In this document: in pieces, positions 1 through 7,933 of the stretch
Layout: every line of letters starts with the position of its first letter
How positions within the stretch are numbered: the stretch's first letter is position 1
Position numbers and translations under genes: made by a program
Notes under the pieces: generated by a model
Told to the model about the DNA's origin: nothing
Database searches by the model: none
The model's input: the letters and a program-made list of their open reading frames with translations, nothing else
Origin: Planctomycetaceae bacterium
Lineage (GTDB): Bacteria; Planctomycetota; Planctomycetia; Pirellulales; UBA1268
Direction of reading: 5' to 3'
DNA: 33,668 nucleotides
NCBI GenBank assembly: GCA_021300535.1
Contig: JAJTED010000079.1
Span: 1-33,668, forward strand

Positions 1-90
1 CGCACCCCCTTTCACCGCCGTCGGCGGCACGATCGCGATCCCCAGGGCGGCACCGCGGGCCCGAGCGGAGAGGCCGCCCCTCTCCGGCAT
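1..90 (-). CDS. Possible N-terminus of a gene running off the left edge
   Basis: An open frame on the minus strand begins at the ATG complementary to 88-90 and stays open for all 30 codons to the window edge. The peptide has a basic start followed by a short apolar stretch (residues 13-25). No Shine-Dalgarno sequence is visible upstream and no family can be recognised from 30 residues. It may be chance in high-GC DNA. Confidence 0.22.
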   Translation of the reverse strand, partial: MPERGGLSARARGAALGIAIVPPTAVKGGA

Positions 91-696
91 GGCGCCGTAA
101 CACTTTGCTGAAACGTTGCTGAAGGGTCCTGACTTTGCCCAAAACGGGCCGCTCTGTCTCAACACCAGCCAACGATCACAAGTCGTTGACAGGCATGGAC
201 ATTGCGTCAGAAATCGCAGAACATCCGTGAGAGCGGAAAACGGGCTCGAAAGAATCCCGCCCTCTCCGCTGGTGGAAGAACGTCGAATCAAACATGCCTT
301 GTTTCCAAGGCCCTGTGATCCGCGCGTCATGTTTGGCCTCCGCGACGTTGCTGAAACTGAGCGGCCGCCTTGCCACCCCCGGGCGGGTTTGTCCCGGGCA
401 TCGCGCTCCATGGCGCCGGCAGCGCCGTCGGTCGCGACCCGGAAGCTGTTCGCCCGGGGTGCGGCCGCAGAGCGGCGGCTGTTCCGGCGAGAGCATCGAG
501 ATGCCCCCGATTCCGTTGATGTTCTTTCCTTCCCGCAAGCCGCCGCCCTGCGCGCGGCCAAAAGACCAGCGTGAGACACGGGGCCGTCGCGGCCGCTCTT
601 GTCGCGAATCACGGGGAGCCGGAAAGTCTGTTTGCGATCGGGCCGCCACATGTGCGTGGATCACGGCTCACCCTTTCACGAACGACGAGGGCCAGA
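91..696. other. Gene-free stretch, no supported feature
   Basis: Open frames exist on both strands, but they are Arg/Pro-rich, overlap one another and match no family I know. The 11-mer ACGTTGCTGAA occurs twice (113-123 and 345-355), which may be a remnant of an old duplication. The promoter of the downstream glycosyltransferase should lie near the right end. I see no RNA gene or mobile-element end here. Confidence 0.4.
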
Positions 697-1653
697 ATGG
701 CTGCTGTGCTGATCCTATGCCCGACGTTCGACCATGCCGAAACGCTCTTCGCCTCGACCGCCAGCGTGCGGGCGCAGACGTTTCAAGACTGGGAGATGGT
801 CGTCATCGGGGACGGAGCGCCGGAGCGCACGCGTGCGATCATGTCGGCCGTGATTCGGTGCGACGACCGGATCCGCTATGTGGCGCACCCGAAGTCGGCA
901 CGCTACGGCGAGCCCTATCGTGACCGTGTGATCAGGGAGTCGAGCGCCGACGTCGTGCTTCAGCTGGGCGACGACGACCTTTGGGCTCCGGACCATGTCG
1001 AGCGGATGCTCGAAGTCGTGCGCCATGCTGATTGGGCAAACCAGGCGCCGCTGCGGATCGACGCCGAGGGCGGGATGGAATGGTGGCCGATCAACCACGG
1101 CACGGCGCGGCTGCGGGCCTCGATCGTGCGCGGCGTGCCCGTGAGCGCGGGGCCCAACTACGTGGCGTACCGCCGCGAGGCCTATCTCCGGCTTCCGGAG
1201 GGATGGACGTGCGCGCCACCCAGCGGTCCGTCGGACGCTTTCATGTGGGCCAAGTTCTTCCGGCTCCCGGCGCTCGCGGTGGCCAGCACCGCCGCGACCA
1301 CCGCGATCAAGTTTCCCGCCCGGATCGGCCGGCGGGCGACCTTCGATGGCTGCGAGCGGCTGGCGGAACTGCAGCCCTGGCTGGCCCGCATCGCCGAGCC
1401 GGGGTTCTTGGGCGGCCTCTGCCGCCAGGCCTCGGTGCGGGCGCGGATGCTGTCGCTCTACGAGGTCCACGACGTTCCAGAGACAGCCTCCTGGATCGAT
1501 GCCTTGCGGCACTGCGGTCTCGATCCAGTGGCCTCGGACCGACCGGCCGCCTCGGCCATCAACGGTGCGTTGATGCCGCTGCCATTGACGTCCGCTCAAT
1601 GCCAGCAGGCGGAGCAGGCCTGGGAGGAATATCGACGGTTGCATGCAGCATAG
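697..1653 (+). CDS. Glycosyltransferase family 2 protein
   Basis: Predicted GT-A fold glycosyltransferase of 318 residues, likely transferring a sugar from an NDP-sugar to a polysaccharide or lipid-linked acceptor at the cytoplasmic face. Residues 1-40 carry the typical GT2 opening: a hydrophobic strand, PT near residue 9, then SVRAQTFQDWEMVVIGDG at 23-40. The acidic metal/nucleotide-binding cluster is GDDDLW at 91-96. The open frame extends upstream to 571, but the ATG at 697 is preferred because the GT2 fold begins right there and a GACGAGG-like ribosome site precedes it. It converges on the sugar epimerase gene with only 3 nt between stops. A role in surface glycan synthesis is inferred; the acceptor is unknown. 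Confidence 0.85.
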   Translation: MAAVLILCPTFDHAETLFASTASVRAQTFQDWEMVVIGDGAPERTRAIMSAVIRCDDRIRYVAHPKSARYGEPYRDRVIRESSADVVLQLGDDDLWAPDHVERMLEVVRHADWANQAPLRIDAEGGMEWWPINHGTARLRASIVRGVPVSAGPNYVAYRREAYLRLPEGWTCAPPSGPSDAFMWAKFFRLPALAVASTAATTAIKFPARIGRRATFDGCERLAELQPWLARIAEPGFLGGLCRQASVRARMLSLYEVHDVPETASWIDALRHCGLDPVASDRPAASAINGALMPLPLTSAQCQQAEQAWEEYRRLHAA

Positions 1654-1656
1654 CGG

Positions 1657-2208
1657 TCAGTCGAGCGGGGCTCCGCGGCTCGCGCAGAGGGTCCGCAGCG
1701 TCGGCATTCCCGCGTCGCTGGCGGAGAGGATCGGCGAGGTAGTCGGCCACGCGACGCCCAAGTCGGGGTCGTTCCAGATCACCCCGCCGCGACCCGTGGG
1801 GCGGAAGGGCGCCGAAACCTCGTTGAGGTAGTCGACCTCGGTATGGCAATAGAACGCATTGCACAGGCCTTCGGCGATGAAGAGTCGGACTCGCTCGCCA
1901 GGCGGATCGCCAAGCAGGAACGACGCCGTGCGGCCGAAGGTGTCGCTGCCCGGGCGGATGTCGGCGACGACGCAGGTAGCCGTTCCGCGGGCGACGTAGA
2001 CGCACTTGTCCCAGGGCTCAGCGTGGAACCCCCGCAGTACCTGGGCCTGCGACCGAGAATGGTTGCCCTGGAGCAGGCGGACCTCCCGCCCCAGGACCGC
2101 AGCAATCTCTGCCACCTGGTAGGTCTGTTGAAAGAAGCCCCGCTCGTCCACATGCTCGGGCCAGCGGATGACGAGCAATCCCGCGATGCACGTGGTCTCG
2201 ACAGCCAT
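1657..2208 (-). CDS. rfbC: dTDP-4-dehydrorhamnose 3,5-epimerase (RmlC/RfbC-like)
   Basis: 183-residue cupin-fold sugar epimerase, the usual RmlC length. The family epimerises C3 and C5 of dTDP-4-keto-6-deoxyglucose in the dTDP-L-rhamnose pathway. Visible family features are DERGFF at 21-26, LRGFHAEPWDK around 58-68 with the expected catalytic His at 62, the VADIRPGSDTFG strand near 81-92, and HTEVDYL near 122-128 with a candidate catalytic Tyr. The LRGFHAEPWDK box differs from the commoner LRGLHYQ form, so a related 3-epimerase or 3,5-epimerase on another NDP-sugar is possible. It lies 60 nt downstream of the TetR gene on the same strand. No rmlA, rmlB or rmlD is in the window. Confidence 0.85.
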   Translation of the reverse strand: MAVETTCIAGLLVIRWPEHVDERGFFQQTYQVAEIAAVLGREVRLLQGNHSRSQAQVLRGFHAEPWDKCVYVARGTATCVVADIRPGSDTFGRTASFLLGDPPGERVRLFIAEGLCNAFYCHTEVDYLNEVSAPFRPTGRGGVIWNDPDLGVAWPTTSPILSASDAGMPTLRTLCASRGAPLD

Positions 2209-2268
2209 GGCTCTCTCGCTTGAACCGCTCCGAACGATAGTGTCTTGTGCCGGTAGGCCAATCCAGCT

Positions 2269-2928
2269 TCAGCGAGACCGGGACGTGCCGCGCGGAGGCG
2301 TCGCCGCACACAGCCCCAGCACCCCAAACTCGAGGGCAGACTCGAGGGCCGCGTGCCGCTGCCGCCCCATCGGAACGGCGTCATGACCGGCCAGCGCCAG
2401 TGACGCAAAGCCGTGGACGAGGCTCCACGCCTTGAGTTCCGCTCCTTCCCGCCGGCTGGCAGGCAGCAGACCGTCGGCGACGAGCGCGTCGAGCGCGCGG
2501 CTGAGAAGCTCCCACGGCGCCGGGGTCGCCAAACCGGCCGCGCCGGCGGCCAGGCATGCGACGCCGCTCCCGCTAAACATGAGGCGAAAGAGTTCCGGGT
2601 GCGCCAGCGCGAACTCGACGTACGCCCGCCCGACGGCCTTGAACCGGGCGATCGCCGGCCGCTCGTTTCCCCCGCTCTCGGCGGCGCGGTCCATCGCCTT
2701 CAGCATCCGGCTTGCCAGCTGCTCGAGTCCGCCGGCCGCGGCAGCGGTGAGGAGGGCCGACTTGTCGTCAAAATGACGGTAGGCCGCATTCGCGGAGACG
2801 CCCACGTCGCGGGCTGCTTCCCGGAGGCTGAAGGTGGCCTCGCCGCCCTGCTCGATCAGTCGCACCGCGGAGGCAATCAGCGCGTTGCGGAGATTTCCGT
2901 GGTGATATGCCGCGCGTGTCTGGCCCAT
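2269..2928 (-). CDS. TetR/AcrR-family regulator with WHG-type C-terminal domain
   Basis: 219-residue transcriptional repressor. The N-terminal helix-turn-helix spans about residues 14-60 (LREAARDVGVSANAAYRHF around 35-53). The C-terminal ligand-binding half ends with WSLVHGFASLALAG, the hallmark of the WHG (TetR_C_33) class. The frame is open to 3219, but the ATG at 2928 gives the standard TetR length and avoids overlap with the divergent gene. A perfect TTGACA (complement of 2959-2964) sits 17 nt from a weak -10 (CAACAT, complement of 2936-2941), which would place the transcript start at or next to the ATG, suggesting a leaderless mRNA. It probably represses the divergent NmrA/Dev cluster and itself; this is inferred from the arrangement. 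Confidence 0.87.
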   Translation of the reverse strand: MGQTRAAYHHGNLRNALIASAVRLIEQGGEATFSLREAARDVGVSANAAYRHFDDKSALLTAAAAGGLEQLASRMLKAMDRAAESGGNERPAIARFKAVGRAYVEFALAHPELFRLMFSGSGVACLAAGAAGLATPAPWELLSRALDALVADGLLPASRREGAELKAWSLVHGFASLALAGHDAVPMGRQRHAALESALEFGVLGLCAATPPRGTSRSR

Positions 2929-3016
2929 AAACCCATGTTGACGCCATCCCCCTCGGTTGTCAAAGTGTACGGCGTGAACATTCCGCCCAGCCAAGGCGTC
3001 GAAGGAGGGCCTTCCC
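2929..3016. promoter_or_regulatory. Divergent promoter region with candidate TetR operator
   Basis: The 88 bp between the divergent starts contain an imperfect inverted repeat: TGTTGACGCCAT (2936-2947) and ACGGCGTGAACA (2969-2980), matching at 10 of 12 positions with a 21-bp spacer. The spacer holds a perfect minus-strand -35 (TTGACA, complement of 2959-2964). A GAAGGAGGG ribosome site at 3001-3009 serves the plus-strand gene. A symmetric site overlapping the promoter fits TetR autoregulation. Confidence 0.55.
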
Positions 3017-3883
3017 GTGACCGCAGGCAACCGTGTGCTTGTTTGTGGCGCCACCGGGCGGCAAGGCGGCGCAGTCTCGCGTGCGCTCTTGTCCCATGGC
3101 TTCGAGGTGCTCGCATTGACGCGAGCGCCCCAGACAGGCGCAGCCAAAGTGTTGGACCGCCTGGGAGCGCAGGTCGTCGTTGGCGACCTGAGCCAGGCGG
3201 CATCGCTCCACCCGATCATGAGGGGCGTAGACGCCGTTTTTTCCGTGCAGAACTACTGGGAACGTGGCGTCGGGGCTGAAGGCGAAGTGCGGCAAGCCGA
3301 GAACCTGTTCGCCGCCGCCGAGGCGAACGGCGTCCGTCATGTCGTGCAATCGATCATGGCGCGGGCACGCACGTATGACGGCATCGCGCACTTCGAGTCA
3401 AAGCAGCGCATCGCCGATCGACTGCGTCTCGGACCGCTTCCCTTCACGACGCTCGGCACGGTGTGGTTCATGGACAACATCCTCGATCCCAAGATGGGCG
3501 GATCCCAGACGCTTCCGATCCTCGCGGGTGCACTCGCCAGCCACGTCTCCTTTCCGATGGTGGCCACAGCCGACATCGGAAAGGCCTGCGTGAAGATTCT
3601 GCAGTCCCCGTCCGCCCACGCCGGGAAGCACTTCGACCTGATCGGAGATCGTTTGACCGTGGCGGAGATGAAGCAGGTCTACGCCCGCCTGACGGGCCGG
3701 CGGGCAAAATGGTATCGCATGCCACGCTGGGCCATGCGGTGGATCAACAAGGAATTCGCCGAGCAACTGGCGTGGCACAACCGAGTTGATTTTGATGGGC
3801 AACCGGATCAACTCCGGACGTGGCTTGGCGAGACCGTGACCTTCGAGCAGTTTCTGCGGCAGCACCCAAACATCAGCCTGTGA
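3017..3883 (+). CDS. NmrA-like NAD(P)-binding protein
   Basis: 288-residue Rossmann-fold protein of the atypical short-chain dehydrogenase NmrA/HSCARG group. The N-terminal dinucleotide motif is GATGRQGG (about residues 11-18). It is followed by GDLSQAASL and the DAVFSVQNYWE segment typical of the family. The C-terminal half carries DIGKACVKIL and a substrate-lid region. Members are NAD(P)H sensors or quinone/flavonoid-type reductases, so enzymatic activity is uncertain. The start is GTG at 3017, 7 nt after a strong GAAGGAGGG site. It faces the TetR gene, a common pairing, and its TGA overlaps the ATG of the next frame (TGATG), suggesting translational coupling into the downstream cluster. 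Confidence 0.85.
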   Translation: MTAGNRVLVCGATGRQGGAVSRALLSHGFEVLALTRAPQTGAAKVLDRLGAQVVVGDLSQAASLHPIMRGVDAVFSVQNYWERGVGAEGEVRQAENLFAAAEANGVRHVVQSIMARARTYDGIAHFESKQRIADRLRLGPLPFTTLGTVWFMDNILDPKMGGSQTLPILAGALASHVSFPMVATADIGKACVKILQSPSAHAGKHFDLIGDRLTVAEMKQVYARLTGRRAKWYRMPRWAMRWINKEFAEQLAWHNRVDFDGQPDQLRTWLGETVTFEQFLRQHPNISL

Positions 3884-4260
3884 TGCGTTGCCTGCGGGTC
3901 GCTCCGAAACATGGAAACAACCATATCCCCCCTCACCAAAGGCGTGTTTTATGCAAGCGTGCGAACGGATTTCCCTCGGAGGCGCGAAAGGCGGTCACGA
4001 TCGCCGAGGTCGCGATCCGGGGCGGTCAGGCTGAGGTCGACGTCGAGGTTCCGGCGTTGGAGAGGCGGTTGGCGGTGTCCGTGATGCACGACGAGAGCGG
4101 TAACGGAAAAATGGACGGCAATTTTCTGGGCATCCCGCTCGAAGGGTACGCAACGTCGAACAACGTGCCGCACTCGATGATCGGTCCGCCGCGCTACAAG
4201 GATGCCGAGTTCGAGATCCGGGAAACACCTGCGATCGTCCAGATCAAGATGCTGTATTGA
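3883..4260 (+). CDS. DUF2141 family protein, 5' end probably frameshifted
   Basis: The C-terminal 90 residues match DUF2141: FPSEARKAV, then VMHDESGNGKMDGNFLGIP (the family's HDENGNGKLD...LGIP signature), then EGYATSNN and a final FEIRE strand. The frame given starts at the ATG overlapping the NmrA stop, but its first 28 residues are basic and unlike the family. The other frame starting at 3911 encodes TISPLTKGVFYASVRTDFP, which does resemble a DUF2141 N-terminus. A one-base shift between about 3935 and 3985 would restore a normal protein. The export signal usual in this family is absent. Function unknown; the family is mostly periplasmic or secreted. Confidence 0.6.
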   Translation: MRCLRVAPKHGNNHIPPHQRRVLCKRANGFPSEARKAVTIAEVAIRGGQAEVDVEVPALERRLAVSVMHDESGNGKMDGNFLGIPLEGYATSNNVPHSMIGPPRYKDAEFEIRETPAIVQIKMLY

Positions 4261-4323
4261 TCCGCTGGGGCTTTCACGACAGTGGTTGAATTCGCTCGGC
4301 ACTCAACGTGAGAGGGTAGCCAA

Positions 4324-5001
4324 ATGGCATGGTGGAGCAGCATGGTGTCGTCGGTCGCCTTCGGGATCGCACTTGCCGTGGCGGCATACAGTTGGCGGCG
4401 GATGCGCGTGGTTTCACTCGGGGTGATGGCCTGGTGCGCCGCAGCCTGGGCGATTTCGCTCCGCGGCTTTTTTCAATATGCCGGGGGGTGGAACGCCGCC
4501 GACATTCCCGGCTTCCTCCTATTCGGCACCTTGATGACGCTGCCGCTGGTGGTGTTCGCATACGGGTGGTATCGCTCACCGGCGTTTCGCGGGTTTCTCG
4601 AAGCGACCCCCGTTCCCTTGCTCATCGGTATTCAGGTGTATCGGCTGGGCGGCGGCATTTTCCTGTGGATGCAGGCGGAGGGCCTGATGCCATCCGAGAT
4701 CGGCATCGTCGCCGGGTGCGCCGATACGTTCGTCGGCATCACGGCGATTCCGTTGGCGTGGGCGGTCGCGAGGAACATGGGTGGCGTCCGCGGGCTCGCG
4801 ATCGGCTGGAATCTGCTCGGTATCGCCGATTTCCTGGTCGCGGTGAGCATGGTGTCGCTGTCGTTCATCGGTGTCTTGTCCTTGCAGCCGGCCCCCGTCC
4901 GCATCGGTCTGCATCCGCTGGCGCTCATATCGCTCTTTCAGTTGCCGCTCTCCATCGCCATACATCTGCTCGCGATTCGCCGGCTCATGTCGCCAGGCTG
5001 A
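4324..5001 (+). CDS. Uncharacterised multi-pass membrane protein
   Basis: 225-residue integral membrane protein with about seven hydrophobic segments (roughly residues 7-23, 32-50, 60-82, 92-110, 125-145, 155-180 and 195-218). I do not recognise a family. The start is the ATG at 4324, 7 nt after GAGAGGG (4310-4316). It lies between the DUF2141 gene and the DevC permease on the same strand, with 63 nt and 32 nt gaps, so co-transcription is likely. It could be an accessory subunit of the exporter, but nothing in the sequence proves that. Confidence 0.75.
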   Translation: MAWWSSMVSSVAFGIALAVAAYSWRRMRVVSLGVMAWCAAAWAISLRGFFQYAGGWNAADIPGFLLFGTLMTLPLVVFAYGWYRSPAFRGFLEATPVPLLIGIQVYRLGGGIFLWMQAEGLMPSEIGIVAGCADTFVGITAIPLAWAVARNMGGVRGLAIGWNLLGIADFLVAVSMVSLSFIGVLSLQPAPVRIGLHPLALISLFQLPLSIAIHLLAIRRLMSPG

Positions 5002-5033
5002 GCCGGCGGAACCAACGACCAGGAAACCGACCC

Positions 5034-6170
5034 ATGGGCTGGGTTGCCCTCAAGATGCTGACGGGAGACCGGGCCAAATACCTGGGCCTCGTATTCGGCG
5101 TGGCGTTCGCCAGCATGCTCATGTCGCATCAGGTGAGCATCTTCTGCGGGCTCATGCTCCGCACGGCCAGCCAGATTCTCGACGTGCGCGACGCCGGCAT
5201 CTGGATCTGCGATCCGGAGCTGCAGACTGTCGACGAGATCAAGCCGCTCGCGGCCACCGATCTCTACCGGGTGCGGAGCGTGCCCGGGGTGCGCTGGGCG
5301 GCACGGCTTTCGAAGGCGCTCGGCCGCATCCGCACCGCCGATGGCCGCTACCGCACCGCCATCGTCATGGGCCTCGATGACGACAGCTTTGCCGGCGCCC
5401 CCCAGCAGATGCTGCTCGGGTCGTGGCATGATCTGCGGCGGCCGGACGGGGTGATCCTCGACGACGCGGGGTTCAGTTATCTGTTTCCGGGCGAGCCGGT
5501 CGCCCTCGGCAAAACGCTTGAAATGAACGACCGCCGCGTGGTCGTCGTGGGCATCTGCCGGGTCGCCGCGCCGTTCCAGACGTTTCCCGTCATGTACTGC
5601 CGCTACAGCCAGGCGTTGCAGTACGTGCCAAACGAGCGGAATACCCTCGGCTTCATCGTCGCCGACGCCGTTCCCGGTGCCGATCCGCGCGAGGTGTGCC
5701 GGCGGATCAGTGAGCGGACCCGGCTCGCGGCCTACGACGCGCGGTCGTTCGCGTGGCTGACGATCGGCTATACCATGCGATCCACTGGCATCCCCGTGAA
5801 CTTCGGGATCACCGTGGCCCTCGGTTTCATCGTGGGAACGGCGATCGCCGGCCAGACCTTCTATCTGTTCACGCTCGAGAATCTGAAGCAGTTTGGGGCG
5901 CTCAAGGCCATGGGCGTCACGAACAAACGGATTCTCGTCATGATCCTGCTCCAAGCGGGAGTCGTCGGCGGGCTCGGCTACGCGCTGGGCATGGGCGCCG
6001 CCAGCGTGTTCTTCGAGGTCACCAAAGACATCTACCACCTCCGCGGATTCTTCCTGCCCTGGCAGGTGGCCATCGGCACCGCCGGTTCCGTGGTGGTGAT
6101 CATGTTCCTCGCCAGCGTCGTCAGCATCCGCCGGGTGTGGACGCTGGAGCCGGCGATCGTTTTCAAGTAG
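5034..6170 (+). CDS. devC: ABC transporter permease, DevC/FtsX-like
   Basis: 378-residue permease of the DevC branch of the FtsX/MacB superfamily. There is an N-terminal membrane segment (residues 15-45), a periplasmic domain of about 220 residues, then three membrane segments in the C-terminal 130 residues. The family signature around the second membrane helix is plain: ENLKQFGALKAMGVTNKRI, followed by a glycine-rich helix and the final VWTLEPAIVFK tail. The frame is open upstream to 4329, but the ATG at 5034 follows an AGGAAA site and gives the normal DevC length; the upstream part is a shadow of the membrane-protein gene. It should pair with the ATPase and adaptor immediately downstream to form a DevBCA-type exporter. 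Confidence 0.86.
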   Translation: MGWVALKMLTGDRAKYLGLVFGVAFASMLMSHQVSIFCGLMLRTASQILDVRDAGIWICDPELQTVDEIKPLAATDLYRVRSVPGVRWAARLSKALGRIRTADGRYRTAIVMGLDDDSFAGAPQQMLLGSWHDLRRPDGVILDDAGFSYLFPGEPVALGKTLEMNDRRVVVVGICRVAAPFQTFPVMYCRYSQALQYVPNERNTLGFIVADAVPGADPREVCRRISERTRLAAYDARSFAWLTIGYTMRSTGIPVNFGITVALGFIVGTAIAGQTFYLFTLENLKQFGALKAMGVTNKRILVMILLQAGVVGGLGYALGMGAASVFFEVTKDIYHLRGFFLPWQVAIGTAGSVVVIMFLASVVSIRRVWTLEPAIVFK

Positions 6171-6184
6171 TCACGGGTGTTTCC

Positions 6185-6913
6185 TTGAGAGCCGCTTCCG
6201 CCAGCCGCACAGCCGTCGCCTGCACGGGCGTCACGAAGGTCTTCGGTTCGGGGGACACGCGGGTGCAGGTGCTCCATGGAGTCGACGTCGAGGTCGCCCC
6301 GGGAGAGATCACGCTGCTGGTCGGCCCTTCGGGCTGCGGCAAGACGACGCTGATATCGATCGTCGCAGGACTGCTCGAGCCCACTTCCGGCGACGTCCGG
6401 ATCTTCGACCGACGACTTGGCGATCTTCGCGGGGATGCGCTCGTCGCCTTTCGAGCGCGGATGATCGGCTTCGTTTTTCAGCAGTACAACCTGCTTCCGG
6501 CGCTGACGGCGGCCGAGAACGCCTGCCTCCCACTCCTGGTGCAAGGCAGGCGGCGGAGCGACGCCATTCGCGAGGCCCGCGAGCTGCTCGCCGCCGTGGG
6601 GCTCGGCGGCAAGGCGGACGCTCGTCCCGCCCAACTCTCCGGCGGCCAGCAGCAGCGTGTCGCGATCGCCCGGGCGCTCGTCCACCGTCCAAGGCTCCTG
6701 GTCTGCGACGAGCCCACGGCGGCCCTCGACGCCGATTCCGGCCGCACCGTCATGGAACTCTTGCGGCGGGTCAGCCTGGATGCGGATCGGGCGGTGATCG
6801 TCGTCACCCACGACAGCCGGGTCTATGGATACGGCGACCGCATCATCGAGATGGGCGACGGGCGTGTGACGGGCGTCTCGGCCGCTGCCGATTTCCGGGA
6901 GTCACACTCATGA
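6185..6913 (+). CDS. devA: ABC transporter ATP-binding protein, DevA/LolD-like
   Basis: 242-residue ATPase that would power the DevC permease. All catalytic motifs are present: Walker A GPSGCGKT (47-54), Q-loop Gln near 100 in FVFQQYNLLP, ABC signature LSGGQQQ (151-157), Walker B LLVCDEP (171-177), D-loop ALD (180-182) and H-loop VTHD (His 209). No ATG precedes the fold. TTG at 6185, 14 nt after the permease stop, is the best start; it has only a weak upstream ribosome site, as expected for a coupled gene. Its end overlaps the adaptor gene by 4 nt (ATGA). The family exports glycolipids or lipoproteins, or acts in MacB-type efflux; the substrate here is unknown. Confidence 0.88.
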   Translation: MRAASASRTAVACTGVTKVFGSGDTRVQVLHGVDVEVAPGEITLLVGPSGCGKTTLISIVAGLLEPTSGDVRIFDRRLGDLRGDALVAFRARMIGFVFQQYNLLPALTAAENACLPLLVQGRRRSDAIREARELLAAVGLGGKADARPAQLSGGQQQRVAIARALVHRPRLLVCDEPTAALDADSGRTVMELLRRVSLDADRAVIVVTHDSRVYGYGDRIIEMGDGRVTGVSAAADFRESHS

Positions 6914-7907
6914 GCGGCAAGATCGGAACACTGTTTCTGCCTCTGCTGGCCCTTGGTTCCGCAGGCTACGCGAGTTGGCACGTCTACCGGGCCAACCAGC
7001 CGCTCCCCAAGGCGGCGCCGCCGATTCCCCCGGTGATGGCCCCTTTTTCGCGGACGCTCGCCGCCTCGGGGATCGTCGAACCGATCACCGAAGACGTGGT
7101 CGTCGGCACGCACGTCTCCGGCGTGGTCGAGCGGGTCCATGTATCGGCCGGCGATCGCGTGGCGGTGGGCACGCCGCTGTTCGGCATTGACACGCGACAG
7201 GCCGCCGCAGAACTTGCCGTCCGTGAAGCCGGCCTCGCCGATGCCGCGGCGCATCTCCACCGCCTCCGATCGCTCCCCAGGCCCGAAGAGGTGCCGGCGA
7301 GCGAGGCGCGGGTCAGCGAGGCTCGGGCAGCCATGGTGGCGGCCGAGGATGCATACCGCCGGCCGTCAGGCGGGCACGAGCCCAGGTCGAGCAGGCCCGC
7401 ACCGAGATCGAACGGCTCACGGTGACGTCGCCGATCGACGGCGACGTGCTCAAGGTCGACGTCCGGGCCGGGGAGCAGGTTGGCACCGCAGCCGGCCAGC
7501 GGCTCATGGTGCTGGGACGGGTGCAGCCGCTCTGCGTGCGGGCCGACTTCGATGAAAGTGAGATCCCGCGATTCGACAAGACCGCGAGAGCACGGGCTCA
7601 TCCGCGCGGCGATGCCGGCCGATCCTATCGGCTCCGATTCGTGCGTGTGGAACCCTATGTCGTCCCGAAGCAGTCGCTCACGGGCGACAACCGCGAACGA
7701 GTCGACACCCGCGTCCTGCAGGTGGTGTATGCGGTGGAAGACGATGCGCCGGGGCTGTTCGTCGGCCAGCAGGTAGACGTGTTCGTGGAGCTCGACGACG
7801 TGACGGCAACGGGCGACAAGGCGGTGACGGTGCCGCCCGCCGCTTCTGGCGGTTTGTGCATTGCACGGCCCGTCCCCGGTACCATATTCCGAGCACTCGG
7901 TCGGTGA
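6910..7907 (+). pseudogene. devB: DevB/HlyD-type membrane fusion protein, internally deleted and frameshifted
   Basis: Periplasmic adaptor of the exporter. The 5' part (frame of 6910) has an N-terminal membrane anchor (residues 5-22), the first lipoyl half (VVGTHVSGVVERVHVSAGDRV) and the start of the coiled coil (RPEEVPASEARVSEARAAM), then runs into a stop at 7425. The family C-terminal half continues in another frame from about 7365: AVRRARAQVEQARTEIERL, then TSPIDGDVLKVDVRAGEQV, then the DevB hallmark KQSLTGDNRERVDTRVLQV, to a stop at 7907. Compared with typical DevB, the middle of the coiled-coil hairpin (roughly 60 residues) is missing at the join (about 7355-7365). Either the adaptor is truly broken or the assembly has collapsed. 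The 5' ATG overlaps the ATPase stop. Confidence 0.8.
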
Positions 7908-7933
7908 CGGTATTCCCCTGGAGATTCTTCGAC

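Noticed and set aside
113-355. Direct repeat ACGTTGCTGAA as an insertion footprint
   Set aside because: Eleven bases repeated 232 bp apart with no inverted ends or transposase are too weak to call a mobile element.
176-664. Overlapping 150-210 codon frames near the left edge on both strands
   Set aside because: They overlap each other, are Arg/Pro-rich and show no family features or ribosome sites.
4329-5033. Upstream extension of the DevC permease frame, giving a 613-residue protein
   Set aside because: The extension is Arg-rich and overlaps the membrane-protein gene in another frame; ATG 5034 has a ribosome site and gives the family length.
7842-7858. Intrinsic terminator at the end of devB
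   Set aside because: The hairpin is short, lies inside the apparent reading frame and has only three T residues after it.
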